Assembly (NCBI GenBank): GCA_028290545.1
Contig: JAQGJP010000011.1
Span: 1-64,000 of the forward strand
From: Rhizobium sp.
GTDB lineage: Bacteria > Pseudomonadota > Alphaproteobacteria > Rhizobiales > Rhizobiaceae
Length of the DNA: 64,000 nucleotides
Direction of reading: 5' to 3'
Below, in pieces: positions 15,745 to 23,097 of this stretch. The translations under genes and the position numbers were made by a program. The notes under the pieces were generated by a model that searched no databases, was not told the origin of the DNA, and saw only the letters and a list, made by a program, of their open reading frames with translations. Every line of letters begins with the position of its first letter. Within the stretch, counting starts at the first letter, position 1.

Positions 15745-16446
15745 ATGAACAAGCTCCAGGAAATTGTCGCCAAGCGGCTGGAAGAACTCAATCTAGGTCC
15801 CGTGGAAGCCGCCGTCGCCGGCGGTTTGGAACGCACCTACATTCGAGACCTGGTCAAAGAGAAGAAGCAGACTGTCAATGCCGACAAGATGCCCAAGCTC
15901 GCCCGTGCCTTGAAACTTGATCCGGAGGCACTCGCCCGCAACGAGGCGATTCCCATGGACACGGCTGTGAAAACAGCTACGCAGGTCTCGGTTCCCAATG
16001 CCAGCTTCCCTCCAATTTACCAAAAATTTCCAGGGGATGTTTCCGTACCCTTAAGAGGTCAAACAGCAGGCGGTCCAAATGGTCGGTTTGTTTTCAACGG
16101 AGACGACAGCATTCGCGTCATTTGCCCTCCCGGTCTTGAGAATGTTCCCGAGGCCTACGCTGTCCGAGTACACGGCACATCCATGGAGCCACGATTCAAG
16201 GCAGGCGAGACCGTCTGGCTAAATCCACGAGAGCCGTATCGTGCAGGCGATGATGTCGTCGTGCAGGTCATGCCCGAGGAGGAGGGGCAACCACCAGAAA
16301 GCTATATCAAGGAATTTAGGTCGCGATCATCAAGTGTCCTTCGGCTGTTCCAACACAACCCGGACGAGGGAGAGACCAAGGAACTCCAATTCGACGACAC
16401 ACGGGTGTTTTCGATACATAAAGTTGTTCATCACGCGATGGTCTAA
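15745..16446 (+). CDS. CI/LexA-like phage repressor with S24 peptidase domain
   Basis: A 233-residue lysogeny repressor. The N-terminal HTH (about residues 15-60, with EAAVAGGLERTYIRDLVKEKK) binds DNA. The C-terminal S24 domain has the nucleophile Ser146 in HGTSMEP and Lys189 in SYIKEF as the probable general base. An Ala108-Gly109 pair in the linker is the expected self-cleavage site. RecA-stimulated cleavage would couple induction to DNA damage. The ATG at 15745 has no ribosome site and sits at the predicted transcription start. The gene is divergent from the Cro-like gene across the operator. Confidence 0.9.
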   Translation: MNKLQEIVAKRLEELNLGPVEAAVAGGLERTYIRDLVKEKKQTVNADKMPKLARALKLDPEALARNEAIPMDTAVKTATQVSVPNASFPPIYQKFPGDVSVPLRGQTAGGPNGRFVFNGDDSIRVICPPGLENVPEAYAVRVHGTSMEPRFKAGETVWLNPREPYRAGDDVVVQVMPEEEGQPPESYIKEFRSRSSSVLRLFQHNPDEGETKELQFDDTRVFSIHKVVHHAMV

Positions 16447-16697
16447 TTACGTTCTCCGAGCCATGTCGGGCGTATTGTCAAGTTTCTGAATGCTGGCGCG
16501 CTCGGCGGGCATTCACCGCAGCGGATTTTCTGACATAATTGCCGATAGTTATAGACACCGTTGCGTGACGCGCTCCGGAAGTTTGAAAGATGCAACAAAC
16601 GGGAATGCCCACAGTCATCACACGCTACATAAACACTATAAAGCTCGACTATTGCGCGAGACGCATCCGGGTAATCACTAACGCCGCTCACAATCAT
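16443..16697 (-). CDS. Small zinc-ribbon-like protein
   Basis: An 84-residue protein convergent with the repressor gene; the two stop codons overlap. It contains CDDCGHSRLLHLSNF and, 28 residues on, RCGECPP, a Cys4 pattern typical of small zinc ribbons seen in many rhizobial hypothetical proteins. The ATG at 16697 has AGGAG close upstream, which supports this start over a TTG at 16730. Function is unknown. Cargo gene or regulator in the immunity region are both possible. Confidence 0.6.
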   Translation of the reverse strand: MIVSGVSDYPDASRAIVELYSVYVACDDCGHSRLLHLSNFRSASRNGVYNYRQLCQKIRCGECPPSAPAFRNLTIRPTWLGERN

Positions 16698-16833
16698 TCT
16701 CTCCTGCTTGTTCTTGTTGCGTTCACGCAAAAAAGCAGGAAATTACTGCAAAGTCGAGTCGGTTTTTTCGCGTAATGCGCGCATCATTGATTCGTAGTGA
16801 TATTTTTCTTTTTTGGAATGGGAGCAGTCTGGA

Positions 16834-17232
16834 ATGCCCAACGTGAAGCTATTTAAGATGGGTATCCCATCGGTCCTAATCTCACTGACCTCATGCCAGG
16901 GCTACGTTCCTAAAACCCCTGATCCGGATATCATTTTACCTGGCAACTATCGGTCAATATCGGACTGCGCATTCGTCAAGCTTCGTAACGATGCCTGGAC
17001 CATGACCCCTTTGGACACAAAGCATTTGGTAGAGTTTAACCTCGATTCCGGCGGCATTCCCGTAAGCCGTATCGAGGTTTTTGGCGAAGGGGAAAACACA
17101 ACAAGGATTGTCCCATATCAGTTTAAAACCATTACCGGGAGAGGCGTCGGGTCCTTTGAACCGCTAGATGCTTTCCGCGAATGCTCCGCTTCAAGCGCTT
17201 CGATTATTCTGCCCTCGAAAGATCCGGGATAG
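16834..17232 (+). CDS. Predicted phage-encoded lipoprotein
   Basis: A 132-residue protein. Its N-terminus, MPNVKLFKMGIPSVLISLTSC, is a short signal with a lipobox (LTSC), so the mature protein should be lipid-anchored at the inner or outer membrane. The remainder is beta-rich and polar with no family recognised. It is transcribed rightward from an AT-rich region and ends before a strong terminator, separately from the early operons. It may therefore be expressed in the lysogen, as for conversion or superinfection-exclusion lipoproteins; that role is inferred. Confidence 0.65.
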   Translation: MPNVKLFKMGIPSVLISLTSCQGYVPKTPDPDIILPGNYRSISDCAFVKLRNDAWTMTPLDTKHLVEFNLDSGGIPVSRIEVFGEGENTTRIVPYQFKTITGRGVGSFEPLDAFRECSASSASIILPSKDPG

Positions 17233-17294
17233 CCCAACTCTCCATCGCTCAAGCGGAAGAGTAATTACTGTGCCTAAAACCGACTGACTTTACC

Positions 17295-17328
17295 GCCTCG
17301 GCTTGGATAACCCAGCCGAGGCATTTTT
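17295..17328 (+). terminator. Strong intrinsic terminator after the lipoprotein gene
   Basis: A 9-bp perfect GC-rich stem (GCCTCGGCT/AGCCGAGGC, 10-base loop) is followed by ATTTTT. It isolates the lipoprotein transcript from the rightward early promoter 40 bases further on. Confidence 0.85.
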
Positions 17329-17366
17329 GTGCCCGTCATCCACGACGGATTTTTCCTACCATCCTA

Positions 17367-17395
17367 TTTACAAGTGGGAAACATCCTACTATAAG
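17367..17395 (+). promoter_or_regulatory. Rightward early promoter with operator in the spacer (PR-like)
   Basis: -35 TTTACA (17367-17372) and -10 TATAAG (17390-17395) are 17 bases apart. The spacer holds GTGGGAAACATCCTAC (17374-17389), a near-copy of the perfect palindrome in the leftward promoter. The identical layout argues that one repressor controls both early operons. Extra half-sites (TCCTAC, TCCTAT) lie just upstream at 17354-17367. Confidence 0.8.
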
Positions 17396-17595
17396 GATGA
17401 CGTCAGCCCGGACAGGCTGCGGCGCTCCTCCTCCTCAGGCGCTGCAGTCGGACCTGAAGCCTGCGTTTCCTCTCGGCGCATGTCCGGTGCTGACCAAGCC
17501 AGCCGCAACCCACCCCGCCGGAGGGATGCGGCGTCAAGCCGGGGCTGCCCGCCCTTAGCAGCCCCGGCCAATCAGCAACCGGAAAGGTCCCAACG
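17396..17595 (+). other. Structured leader of the rightward early operon
   Basis: About 195 bases of predicted untranslated leader. It contains an 11-bp perfect hairpin, GCCGGGGCTGC/GCAGCCCCGGC (17538-17568), with a 9-base loop and no U-tract, ending 27 bases before the first ATG. It could be an RNA stabiliser, an antitermination (put/nut-like) element or an attenuator. No ORF with a ribosome site was seen in it. Confidence 0.55.
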
Positions 17596-17901
17596 ATGCA
17601 ACACACAATGCAGCCCATCACCACTGCCGCCATCATCGCCCATCATGCCGCCATCGCCGCCCGCGTTGCTTCCGGCGAACTGCGGCGCAACGATCTCCAC
17701 GCCATCCATCCGCAAGGCTCGATGCCGCACGTCACGTCGATCGCCCGCGATGTCGCCGGCGAAATGGCCCAGTACATCGTCGAGGCCGGCAGCGGCACGA
17801 TGGAAGATCTGCAGTTGCGCTTTTCCGACGACGAGATCGCCAAATACCTCAAGCCCGCCCGCGACCGCGCCAACCGCTTCGCAACGCGGCGGGTCGCCTG
17901 A
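17596..17901 (+). CDS. Small phage early protein, unknown function
   Basis: A 101-residue protein and the first gene of the rightward operon. GAAAGG lies nine bases before the ATG. The protein is mostly helical with a His-rich N-terminus and an Arg-rich C-terminus (PARDRANRFATRRVA). No domain was recognised. Confidence 0.65.
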   Translation: MQHTMQPITTAAIIAHHAAIAARVASGELRRNDLHAIHPQGSMPHVTSIARDVAGEMAQYIVEAGSGTMEDLQLRFSDDEIAKYLKPARDRANRFATRRVA

Positions 17902-17990
17902 CCCGCTCCGTTTCGGCATCGGCCGCGCGTGACCCCAGCGTGGCCGATATCGAAGCGGATCGACCGTTTCAAGTTTGGAAAGGAAAACTC

Positions 17991-18212
17991 ATGACCACGA
18001 AAGTTTCCGTTGAAGCCAACCACGGTTGGCCGGTGAAGGTGACCGGCGTCAAGGTCGGCACTCTCGAGCCGGTCAACTATGGCGGCATTGTCCCGAAGGA
18101 TCAGAAGCAGGATTTCTACGTCCATTCAGGCATGGACATCATCGTTCATGAGATCCCGCCCGACGAGCAACAGACCGACCCGGAGCCGGAGCCAGCCGCC
18201 GAGCCCGCCTGA
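17991..18212 (+). CDS. Small phage protein, unknown function
   Basis: A 73-residue protein from the ATG at 17991 (AAAGGA seven bases upstream). A beta-rich body (KVSVEANHGWPVKVTGVKV, then DFYVHSGMDIIVHE) ends in a Pro/Glu tail (DPEPEPAAEPA). A compact beta-barrel-like fold is possible, but no function can be assigned. Confidence 0.65.
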   Translation: MTTKVSVEANHGWPVKVTGVKVGTLEPVNYGGIVPKDQKQDFYVHSGMDIIVHEIPPDEQQTDPEPEPAAEPA

Positions 18213-18277
18213 TCCGCTCCGGATTGAGCATCCGCCTTGTCGACGGGCAGGGCGGATATTCAATCGGAGCGAAGACA

Positions 18278-18559
18278 ATGAAAGAGTTACTGGAAAAGGC
18301 GTCCGCCGAAATCAGAATGCTGCGTCGCCAGAATGAACTTCTCGCCGCCAGGGTCGAGGTCATGGACCTGTTTGCCTGCGTGCTCCACACCCGGCCAGCC
18401 GGCGTGTCCATGGGTGCAAGCGAAGACATTGCTTGGGCCTTGGATCGAGCCGCTGCCGAGGTTGAGCGGCCATCGCCAATGAATGAGCCTGCGGAGACGG
18501 TCGCGGAAGCGGAGTTCATTGCCGACGGCGATAACTCAGCCGCGCATCACCCGGTCTGA
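18278..18559 (+). CDS. Small coiled-coil phage protein
   Basis: A 93-residue protein beginning MKELLEKASAEIRMLRRQNE, a strong N-terminal coiled coil, followed by a Glu/Ala-rich tail. Similar short proteins are common in rhizobial and other alphaproteobacterial prophages. GGAG lies eight bases before the ATG. Function is unknown. Confidence 0.65.
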   Translation: MKELLEKASAEIRMLRRQNELLAARVEVMDLFACVLHTRPAGVSMGASEDIAWALDRAAAEVERPSPMNEPAETVAEAEFIADGDNSAAHHPV

Positions 18560-18565
18560 TCCCCC

Positions 18566-18700
18566 ATGAAAATCCATCTTGCCCTCATCATCACCGCGCC
18601 GGCGCCCGTGGCCGACAGCCGCGACGCAGCCGTCATCGCCACGCTCGCCAGCCTTTCCCTCGTTGCGGCCACGGCTGCCTTATTCTGGAGCCTGGCATGA
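18566..18700 (+). CDS. Short single-pass membrane protein
   Basis: A 44-residue ORF. The C-terminal half, from AAVIATLASLSL to FWSLA, is one transmembrane helix, and the N-terminus (MKIHLALIITAPAPV) is also apolar. The start follows the upstream stop by six bases and the stop overlaps the next ATG as ATGA, which supports a real coupled gene despite its weak ribosome site. Confidence 0.5.
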   Translation: MKIHLALIITAPAPVADSRDAAVIATLASLSLVAATAALFWSLA

Positions 18701-19029
18701 CCGCGCCCGTCATCATCAGCCTTTTCCTGTCCCTTGCTGTCTGCGGCATCTATCTGGCGCGCGAGATCCGCGACCACGCTCGGACAAAGGTGGCAAACCG
18801 CGAATGGCAGACTGCCATGATGTTCCTGGCCTACACCAGGCCGCGCCTGCCGGATGTCTTTGCCGCCCTGTATATCGACGGCAACCATGCCGAGCTGGCC
18901 CGCTCCTATCCAGCCTTCGATCATTTCCGCATCGCCCAGCTCATGCAGTTCATTAGCGATGCGGACGACGAAGCCGCCGGCGCGATCCGCGCGTCGGCGC
19001 CACTGACGCCACCCCGCGCCAAGCAATAG
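18697..19029 (+). CDS. Membrane-anchored small phage protein
   Basis: A 110-residue protein with an N-terminal membrane helix (APVIISLFLSLAVCGIYLA) followed by a charged, probably cytoplasmic helical domain. It is translationally coupled to the 44-residue membrane ORF before it, suggesting a two-component membrane pair. Function is unknown. Confidence 0.6.
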   Translation: MTAPVIISLFLSLAVCGIYLAREIRDHARTKVANREWQTAMMFLAYTRPRLPDVFAALYIDGNHAELARSYPAFDHFRIAQLMQFISDADDEAAGAIRASAPLTPPRAKQ

Positions 19030-19041
19030 GGGACGAAAGTC

Positions 19042-19383
19042 ATGGCCAAAGGCGTCAACAGGGTAATCGGTATGCGCGGGGATGATTCGCTCAATATTCG
19101 TCTCCCGGATGGGCTGCGCGACAGGATAAAATCGGCGGCATATAAAAACGGGCACTCCATGAATACGGCAATTATCATGTTGTTAGAGGAAGCCTTCCCG
19201 GCTTCGATCGAACCCGAGTCTGTGAATCAAGCACTTTTGACGGCATCGCAGAACGTGGCGATTCAATGGGCCGATCTTTTACGGGCTATCGGCCAGGACC
19301 CTTGCCAGAACGCAGCCTTGAAGAACCTCAATTCAAGCATAGCGGACGCTGAAAAGTTCGACGGGGGCGGTTCCCATGGCTGA
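19042..19383 (+). CDS. Arc-like ribbon-helix-helix DNA-binding protein
   Basis: A 113-residue protein. The segment DSLNIRLPDGLRDRIKSAA, followed by GHSMNTAIIMLLEEAF, has the beta-strand plus two-helix layout of Arc/MetJ repressors. The remaining 50 residues are helical. It probably regulates the rightward operon or late genes. AGGGGA precedes the ATG. Its stop lies beyond the next gene's start (8-base overlap). Confidence 0.75.
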   Translation: MAKGVNRVIGMRGDDSLNIRLPDGLRDRIKSAAYKNGHSMNTAIIMLLEEAFPASIEPESVNQALLTASQNVAIQWADLLRAIGQDPCQNAALKNLNSSIADAEKFDGGGSHG

Positions 19384-20221
19384 AAACTCCGCAATATCCT
19401 GGACGCGCCACACATGGAATCCATGGATGGGCTGCACCAAGGTCTCGCCGGCCTGCGATGGCTGTTATGCCGAGGCTTTGATGGACAAGCGTTACGGCAA
19501 GGTCCAGTGGGGCGGCGAGCGCAAGCGCACCGGCGCCAGCACATGGCATGATCCGGTCCGCTGGCAGAGGCATGCCGAGAAGGATGGCGACCGTCCCTTC
19601 GTGTTCTGCGCCAGCCTCGCCGATATCTTCGACAACCAGGTGCCGCCGGAATGGCGGGCCGATGCCTTCGCCGTCATGCGCGCCACGCCCAGCCTCGTCT
19701 ATCTGCTGCTGACCAAGCGCCCGCAAAACATCGTCAAACTCTCCGACGCCGCCGGCGGCCTGCCGGCCAATGCCGCCCTCGGCACCACGGTCGAGGATCA
19801 GAAGCGCGCCGACATCAACCTGCCGGCCCTCGAAGGCGCCCGCATCGAAACCAACCCGCTGTTCACGTTCGGCAGTTTCGAACCGCTACTCGGCCCGGTC
19901 ATCATCCCGCCCGCCTTCATGCCGGACTGGATCATCACCGGTGGCGAGACCGACCAGGGCGGCCACAAGGCAAGGCCCACGCATCCCGATTGGTTCCGGG
20001 ATCTCCGCGACCAGGCCGCCGCCGCCGGCTCGGCCTATCACCACAAGCAGAATGGCGAGTGGGTTTCGGTGTCGGAGGTTGCCGGTCCGGGCGCGCATTA
20101 TACCTTCCCCGATGGCGCCACCGTCCGCCGCATCGGCAAGAAACTGTCAGGCCGTACCGTCGACGGCATCGAGCACAATGCTTTTCCTACATTCGCCAAC
20201 ATGGAGACCCACCATGCTTGA
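19376..20221 (+). CDS. Phage Gp37/Gp68 (DUF5131) family protein
   Basis: A 281-residue protein with the family N-terminus SWTRHTWNPWMGC and cysteines Cys20, Cys27 and Cys30 (C-x6-C-x2-C, in GCTKVSPACDGCYAE). This resembles a cluster-binding motif of radical-SAM-type proteins. Later motifs are LLTKRPQN and WIITGGETDQGG. The family is widespread in phages and mobile elements, and its reaction is not established. Membership is clear; iron-sulfur chemistry is inferred from the motif. It overlaps its neighbours by 8 bases on each side. Confidence 0.85.
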   Translation: MAENSAISWTRHTWNPWMGCTKVSPACDGCYAEALMDKRYGKVQWGGERKRTGASTWHDPVRWQRHAEKDGDRPFVFCASLADIFDNQVPPEWRADAFAVMRATPSLVYLLLTKRPQNIVKLSDAAGGLPANAALGTTVEDQKRADINLPALEGARIETNPLFTFGSFEPLLGPVIIPPAFMPDWIITGGETDQGGHKARPTHPDWFRDLRDQAAAAGSAYHHKQNGEWVSVSEVAGPGAHYTFPDGATVRRIGKKLSGRTVDGIEHNAFPTFANMETHHA

Positions 20222-20867
20222 ACGCGCATTCCGCGACATGCCAGACCGTGTCGCCACCTTGCCCCGCAATGACAGGGGCTTTCCTATTCCCTATTTCGCC
20301 GAAGAGGTGAATGGCGTGCGCGACTTCCGCGTCGTCTCGGCTTCCAGGATGGCGCATGCGGTCCGCAATGAACTATGCTGGGTCTGCGGCGGCCGGCTGG
20401 GCAAATACAAGGCCTTCGTCATCGGCCCGATGTGCGGCATCAATCGCACCATCTCCGACCCGCCGTCGCACCGCGATTGCGCCATCTTTTCGGCCCGCAA
20501 TTGCCCCTTCCTGTCGAGCCCGCTGGCCAGACGCCGCGAAACCGGCCTGCCGGACGCCGCGCAGGAAGCGCCAGGCTTCGGCCTCAAGCGCAACCCCGGA
20601 GCAGTCGGGGTCTGGGTCACGCTCGACTATCGGCCCTTCCGTGCCCCATCCGGCAATCAAGGCATCCTGTTCCGCATTGGCGATCCAACCGAAGTCCTGT
20701 GGTTTGCCAGTGGCGAGCCGGCCGATCGCTTTGCCGTCGTCGAGTCGGTCCGTACCGGCCTGCCAAGCCTGATTGAACTGGCAGAAGCCCAAGGAGACGG
20801 AGCCATCAAGGCACTCGCCGCCTGCATCGACGATTTCGAGAAATACCTACCGGAGGCGCGACTATGA
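20214..20867 (+). CDS. Cys-rich phage protein of unknown function
   Basis: A 217-residue protein. Residues 55-97 contain CWVCGG, GPMCG, HRDC and a further Cys in RNCPF, a likely zinc site. The N-terminus MLERAFRDMPDRVATLPRN and the overall pattern belong to a family I recognise only as phage hypothetical proteins. It overlaps the DUF5131 gene by 8 bases and the next small gene by ATGA, so it may act with the DUF5131 protein. Confidence 0.7.
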   Translation: MLERAFRDMPDRVATLPRNDRGFPIPYFAEEVNGVRDFRVVSASRMAHAVRNELCWVCGGRLGKYKAFVIGPMCGINRTISDPPSHRDCAIFSARNCPFLSSPLARRRETGLPDAAQEAPGFGLKRNPGAVGVWVTLDYRPFRAPSGNQGILFRIGDPTEVLWFASGEPADRFAVVESVRTGLPSLIELAEAQGDGAIKALAACIDDFEKYLPEARL

Positions 20868-21064
20868 CCCAGAAAGTCAAGATGGCAGAGCAAATCGAAT
20901 TCTATCTCTGCGACCACTGCGCGGCGGTTCACATAGGCTTTTACCGCCAGGGAAAGCTTTTCGCAGAGGCCATCCCCGATGATCCGGGTCTGATGCTCAA
21001 AGAAATGACCGACGCCATCACCAAAAGCAAACAGCGTCAATCAGGGGCAGGCAGCAAGCACTGA
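20864..21064 (+). CDS. Small phage protein with Cys/His motif
   Basis: A 66-residue protein containing FYLCDHCAAVHIGFY, a CxxC plus His arrangement that could bind zinc, with a basic C-terminal tail (KSKQRQSGAGSKH). The ATGA overlap with the preceding gene indicates coupling. Function is unknown. Confidence 0.6.
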   Translation: MTQKVKMAEQIEFYLCDHCAAVHIGFYRQGKLFAEAIPDDPGLMLKEMTDAITKSKQRQSGAGSKH

Positions 21065-21075
21065 CGAAAACGCGA

Positions 21076-21106
21076 CACTATCGATAGTGGCCCCGTATCG
21101 CTAGTG
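21076..21106. repeat. TATCGATA-type palindrome and partial copy
   Basis: A perfect 14-bp palindrome, CACTATCGATAGTG (21076-21089), is followed 17 bases later by TATCGCTAGTG (21096-21106). A further TATCGATA occurs at 21379-21386, in the next intergenic gap. Both gaps precede a small gene, so this could be an operator for a phage regulator. Confidence 0.4.
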
Positions 21107-21124
21107 ACCCAATAGGAGACACGA

Positions 21125-21370
21125 ATGAACAAAATCTTGCGGAGGTTTGTGAGCTTCTTCCTAAAGCCCGACAGGCCATTGACGTTCACGGCGTTTAGAA
21201 TGGTTTTTGTCGCTCGCGTCCTGAAGCATTGGCCCGACGTGAATCGCGAAATGGCTGAGAGGCTGCTCGACGATTATCTACCCGAGAAATTCGGACACCC
21301 CGGATACGATTGGACAAAGGCGGCGGCGATCGAGCTTGCCGACATCTGCGTCACCGAGCAATCCGAATAA
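21125..21370 (+). CDS. Small basic phage protein, unknown function
   Basis: An 81-residue protein starting MNKILRRFVSFFLKPDRPLT. The middle is helical (FRMVFVARVLKHWPDVNREMAERLLDDY split by a short turn) and the C-terminus is acidic. No domain was recognised. A moderate ribosome site (AGGAG) precedes the ATG. Confidence 0.55.
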   Translation: MNKILRRFVSFFLKPDRPLTFTAFRMVFVARVLKHWPDVNREMAERLLDDYLPEKFGHPGYDWTKAAAIELADICVTEQSE

Positions 21371-21425
21371 TCCGTCGTTATCGATACCGAATTGTTCTCA
21401 AAACCCGTAGCCAGGAGGCTGCACA

Positions 21426-21749
21426 ATGTCCGAAATCACCCTCTGGAAACCCGAGCCCGATCTCATCCTGCACCAGGCGCTCGGCAAGCTGGCCGAGGAG
21501 TTGGGCGAGCTGACGCAGATCGTCGCGCGTTGCCTCATCCAGGGCTATACCGGCAGCGATCCAAAAACGCAGCAGCACAATTATGTCCGCCTGCGCGAAG
21601 AGATGGCCGACGTGCTGGCGGCGATCGACTGGCTGTCCGAGCTGCGCCACGATCTGGAAACCTACGACTCCCCGCGGCATCTGAAAAAGCTGAAGGGATT
21701 CCGCCAGTGGCAGAAGATGCTTGAGGATGATGCGAGGGCCGCCCCATGA
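21426..21749 (+). CDS. MazG-like nucleotide pyrophosphohydrolase
   Basis: A 107-residue all-alpha protein. Glu24/Glu25/Glu28 in AEELGELTQ and Glu58/Glu59/Asp62 in REEMADVLAAID form the ExxE/ExxD metal site of MazG-type NTP pyrophosphatases. Phages use such enzymes to clean or adjust nucleotide pools or to lower ppGpp; the substrate here is unknown. AGGAGG lies upstream of the ATG. Its stop overlaps the next start by ATGA. Confidence 0.75.
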   Translation: MSEITLWKPEPDLILHQALGKLAEELGELTQIVARCLIQGYTGSDPKTQQHNYVRLREEMADVLAAIDWLSELRHDLETYDSPRHLKKLKGFRQWQKMLEDDARAAP

Positions 21750-22078
21750 GCTTATTACTCACCCCTGAACAGGCATCGAGCGCGCTTGGCATCTCCATCC
21801 GCCAGCTGCGGGACTTGACAGATGAGGGCGTGCTGCGATGGATTAACATTGGCCTTGGCAGCAAGCGGCCGACGCGCCGCTATACGGCCGCCGATCTGGC
21901 AGCCTTTATCGAAGAACGGGCAACGAAATGTCGGTCTACAAACGCAAGGGCGCAGACACCTACTCATATGACTTCTGGGTTCAAGGTCGTCGATTTACGG
22001 GCGACACTGGAGCAACTTCGAAGCGAGAGGCAGGGACAGTCGAAGGCCAACGCAAAGACGAAGCAAAGGCGCAGCTGA
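21746..22078 (+). CDS. HTH protein, probable excisionase-type regulator
   Basis: A 110-residue protein. TPEQASSALGISIRQLRDLTDEG and the wing-like RRYTAADLAAFIEER form a MerR/excisionase-type HTH. Its position directly before the integrase suggests it controls excision. The last 50 residues overlap the integrase start in another frame by 151 bases and are basic (SKANAKTKQRRS). Confidence 0.75.
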   Translation: MSLLLTPEQASSALGISIRQLRDLTDEGVLRWINIGLGSKRPTRRYTAADLAAFIEERATKCRSTNARAQTPTHMTSGFKVVDLRATLEQLRSERQGQSKANAKTKQRRS

Positions 22079-23088
22079 GACTCGACAAGGCCGCTCTCTC
22101 GACCGCTGGCGACATGACATTCGAAATCGCCTATTCTCGATGGTGGGATGAGGTCGGCCGCCACAACAATCCACGCGGCCACGAAACCACGCTCCGCAAT
22201 CTCGATTGGCTTGTGTCCAGGCTTGGCGCCAGCCGGCTGCTGACCTTGATCGACGACAATGTCGTCGCCTCCCTGGTCGCCAAACGCCGCGGCGAACATA
22301 TCCAGGGCAACAAGAAACTGGGGCTGGTCAGCGCGGCCACCGTCAATCGCACCTGCACGCAGCCGCTGCGCGAAATTATCCTACGGGCCAAGAAGGTCTG
22401 GAAAGTTCCGGTCGGCGACGTTTCCTTCGGCCTCCATATCCTTCCGGAGCCACAGGAGCGCGTTCGCGAAGCCTCGGTCGACGAGGAACAGGCAATCATG
22501 GAACAGCTGGAGCGCGGTTACGACGTGGCGATCCAGTTCGCTTTTCTCACCGGCTGCCGGCGCATGGAGATCCTGGCGCTCGAATGGCCGCACGTTGATT
22601 TCTTCTCCCGCCGCTTCACCGTCACCGGCAAGGGCCAGAAGTCGCGCACCATCCCGATGTCGCAGGCGATCTTCGATCTGTTATGGGCCGAGAAGAACCA
22701 TCATCCCGAGAAGGTCTTTACCTTCATCGCCAAGCGCACCAAAAAGTGGCTCGGCTATGTCAAGGGCAAGCGTTACCCGCTGACCGAGTCCGGCCTCAAG
22801 TCGTCCATGCGCCGCGCCGTTCCAAATGCCTCGGTCAAGGATTTCCGCTTTCACGACACCCGCCATACGGCTGCCACCCGCACGCTCCGGACATCCAACC
22901 TCCGCGTCGTCCAGCGCCTGCTGGGACACGCGAACGTCGAGACGACCGCCAAGTATGCCCACGCCATGGATGAGGATATTCGAGCCGCCCTCGACGCCGT
23001 TTCCGATGCAGTCAGTCCCACGCAAAATCCCGCCAAGAAGCGGTTCACACATCGTAAGACTTTGAGGATGAATGATAAAACGGACTGA
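21928..23088 (+). CDS. Phage tyrosine integrase
   Basis: A 386-residue site-specific recombinase that inserts and excises the prophage. After a short N-terminal arm-binding part (about residues 1-60) and a core-binding domain, the catalytic residues are visible: Arg211 in TGCRRME, a Lys around 236-238, His309 and Arg312 in FHDTRHT, His334 in LLGHANV and Tyr343 in AKYAHA. It stops eight bases before the truncated tRNA-Pro, so its target is that gene. It starts inside the excisionase-type gene, so the two are probably co-expressed. Confidence 0.95.
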   Translation: MSVYKRKGADTYSYDFWVQGRRFTGDTGATSKREAGTVEGQRKDEAKAQLRLDKAALSTAGDMTFEIAYSRWWDEVGRHNNPRGHETTLRNLDWLVSRLGASRLLTLIDDNVVASLVAKRRGEHIQGNKKLGLVSAATVNRTCTQPLREIILRAKKVWKVPVGDVSFGLHILPEPQERVREASVDEEQAIMEQLERGYDVAIQFAFLTGCRRMEILALEWPHVDFFSRRFTVTGKGQKSRTIPMSQAIFDLLWAEKNHHPEKVFTFIAKRTKKWLGYVKGKRYPLTESGLKSSMRRAVPNASVKDFRFHDTRHTAATRTLRTSNLRVVQRLLGHANVETTAKYAHAMDEDIRAALDAVSDAVSPTQNPAKKRFTHRKTLRMNDKTD

Positions 23089-23097
23089 GGCGGTGCG

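Noticed and set aside
15182-15748. Plus-strand ORF with a very good AGGAGG ribosome site
   Set aside because: It runs antisense through the Cro-like gene and its promoter/operator, has no recognisable fold, and contains the terminator hairpin near its start. The ribosome-like site may be chance or a relic.
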